From Pseudomonas sp. KU26590 (GTDB lineage: Bacteria; Pseudomonadota; Gammaproteobacteria; Pseudomonadales; Pseudomonadaceae), in the NCBI RefSeq assembly GCF_026153515.1, contig NZ_CP110644.1, positions 3,253,501 to 3,317,500 of the forward strand: a stretch of DNA of 64,000 nucleotides. Reading direction: 5' to 3'. This document shows, one piece after another, positions 63,053-64,000 of the stretch. The position numbers and the translations under genes are program-made. Numbering within the stretch: position 1 is the stretch's first letter; the number at the start of each line of letters is the position of its first letter. The notes below the pieces were generated by a model that saw nothing but the letters and a program-made list of their open reading frames with translations, made no database searches and had not been told where the DNA came from.

Positions 63053-63728
63053 GGGCGAGCTCCTTCACCGGTGCGGCCTGAGCGACGGGCAACTGACGAA
63101 ACATGTCGGTGTACAGGCCGTACACCACTTTCGAGGCCTTGATCACGGCCGCCTGATCCTCCGGGTCTTCAAGACGGTCCATCAGTTTGCGATAGGTCTC
63201 CATGTGGCCGACATCGAGGCTGCCGTGGGAACTCAGGTAGCGGAAGGCCGTGGCCGGCAGCCCCAGGCGCTGCTGAATGCTGCCCGCCGCATGGGTCGCC
63301 AGCGCAATGCTGGTGCCTTCCAGCACATTGACCATGCCGAACAGTCCCACCGGGTTGCCCCGCGCGATGACATCGTAGAGGTAGGCGACCATGAGCTCGA
63401 TAGGCAGGCCAGGCGTACCGTCGCGCACGGCATCGGCATCGCCACCGCAGGCGCGCACGTCGTTGAGGATCCACTGCTCGTGGCCGTATTCGTCTTCGAT
63501 GTACTCGCACACCGCGCCACGCAGCCATTCCAGCCGCGAAGGCAGCCGCGCGCCACAGGCCATCATCAACGGCACGGTATGGCGCACGTGGTAATACGCC
63601 TGAGTCAGGAAGGCGCGATAGCTGTCCAGCGAGACTTCACCGTGCAGCGCCTGATGGATGACGGGCAGATTGAACAAGGTCTCGCGCTCGGTGCGGGTGG
63701 CGTCTTGCAGGGATTCGAAAAAACTCAT
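63039..63728 (-). CDS. heme-oxygenase-like diiron protein (TenA/PqqC-like fold)
   Basis: The 229-residue helical protein belongs to the iron-containing redox enzyme family. It contains YRAFLTQAYYHVRHTVPLMM, the metal-ligand stretch EYIEDEYGHEQWILNDVRAC and SHGSLDVGHMETYRKLMD, which supply Glu, His and Asp ligands for a two-iron site. Relatives oxidise or cleave fatty acids or amino acids; UndA of Pseudomonas is one. It overlaps the acyl-CoA synthetase stop (ATGA) and the SDR start. The substrate is probably the acyl compound made by the ligase; this is inference. Confidence 0.88.
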   Translation of the reverse strand: MSFFESLQDATRTERETLFNLPVIHQALHGEVSLDSYRAFLTQAYYHVRHTVPLMMACGARLPSRLEWLRGAVCEYIEDEYGHEQWILNDVRACGGDADAVRDGTPGLPIELMVAYLYDVIARGNPVGLFGMVNVLEGTSIALATHAAGSIQQRLGLPATAFRYLSSHGSLDVGHMETYRKLMDRLEDPEDQAAVIKASKVVYGLYTDMFRQLPVAQAAPVKELAHASV

Positions 63729-64000
63729 GATTGAAGGTCCTTTGCTCGCGTGGGCTCAGTGAACAGATGTCGGTAATTCGCCAGGATGGCGTCGCGCCGG
63801 GGTCGGCCGTTGGCGGTGGCCATGCCGTTGACGGTGGTGAAAGGCTGATCGAGACGGGTCCAGGTGTGGACGCGTGCGTAGTCCGGCAGCGCCTGATTGG
63901 CCTGCTCGACAGCGCTGTGCAGGTGCGAGTCGGTGGCGTCCGGGCGCAGTGGCCACAGCAGCGCATGGTTGCGCGGCAGGGCTTCGCCGTAGACGAATGC
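63725..64000 (-). CDS. AMP-dependent acyl-CoA synthetase (partial, 3' end)
   Basis: The last 91 residues of an AMP-forming ligase are seen; the 5' part lies outside the window. The end contains YARVHTWTRLDQPFTTVNGM and ATANGRPRRDAILANYRHLF, which match the C-terminal domain of long-chain acyl-CoA synthetases, where the usual form is LTxNGRPKR. The catalytic Lys usually found in this region appears replaced or shifted, so activity is uncertain from this fragment. The stop overlaps the diiron gene start. Confidence 0.8.
   Translation of the reverse strand, partial: AFVYGEALPRNHALLWPLRPDATDSHLHSAVEQANQALPDYARVHTWTRLDQPFTTVNGMATANGRPRRDAILANYRHLFTEPTRAKDLQS

Overview
The window is GC-rich chromosomal DNA of a pseudomonad, most probably a plant- or soil-associated Pseudomonas. 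The evidence is the gene families, the GC-rich codon use, and the palindromic repeats with the core ACCGGCTTCAGCCGGGAAG, which are typical of this genus. The species cannot be fixed from this sequence. No rRNA, tRNA, CRISPR array, insertion sequence or prophage was recognised. Most of the window reads as ordinary chromosome with accessory islands.

Layout. 1-5.0 kb: a pyruvate kinase-like protein, then a coupled pair of secreted pectin-degrading enzymes (pectin lyase and a PL4 rhamnogalacturonan lyase-like protein). 5.2-5.7 kb: a tandem array of four inverted REP pairs. 5.8-9.0 kb: cyanase and a large PAS hybrid histidine kinase. 9.3-20.8 kb: a patchwork of small stress, detoxification and regulator genes (DUF305, GNAT, DUF1203, NADP oxidoreductase/LysR, TetR/MFS, MerR/membrane protein, MFS, GNAT, GST/LysR, cupin, RcnB-like, DinB). 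21.0-23.6 kb: a large RTX protein with an AlgE-like beta-helix that lacks the epimerase catalytic residues. 23.9-29.5 kb: a LacI regulator, a complete ABC importer and a GpdQ-like phosphodiesterase in one overlapping operon.

29.5-31.1 kb holds an orphan AAA+/STAND-type ATPase preceded by eight CTATAAT-like repeats in two identically spaced blocks, with a small HTH gene convergent to it. 31.3-35.1 kb is a PhnD-like periplasmic binding protein paired with a GGDEF-EAL c-di-GMP enzyme. 35.5-39.3 kb is a bufferin-type copper RiPP locus: precursor, DUF692 MNIO enzyme, DUF2063 partner and DoxX, divergent from an ECF sigma factor and its NrsF-like anti-sigma. Two exact GTAACC-N16-CGAA promoter matches lie in the divergent region. 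39.5-42.2 kb has a DUF1289 gene, a Co/Ni sensor-exporter pair (RcnR-type and DmeF-type) with a perfect palindromic operator, and a BON protein. 42.6-46.4 kb is a three-gene overlapping envelope operon of unknown function.

46.5-50.7 kb has small hypothetical genes, a DUF1275 membrane protein, a PRC-barrel protein and a Crp/Fnr regulator. 50.8-59.4 kb is a giant cyclic beta-glucan synthase (NdvB type, 2882 aa). From 64.0 down to 59.6 kb runs a tightly overlapping operon: acyl-CoA synthetase (cut by the window edge), heme-oxygenase-like diiron protein, short-chain dehydrogenase, TPR protein and a QseBC-like two-component system.

Taken together the genes suggest a bacterium that meets plant cell walls (pectin lyases, extracellular polysaccharide proteins, cyclic glucan) and metal stress (bufferin, Co/Ni efflux, DUF305, RcnB-like). 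The most unexplained elements are the ATPase with its phased repeat array, the catalytically altered AlgE-like RTX protein, and the three-gene envelope operon.
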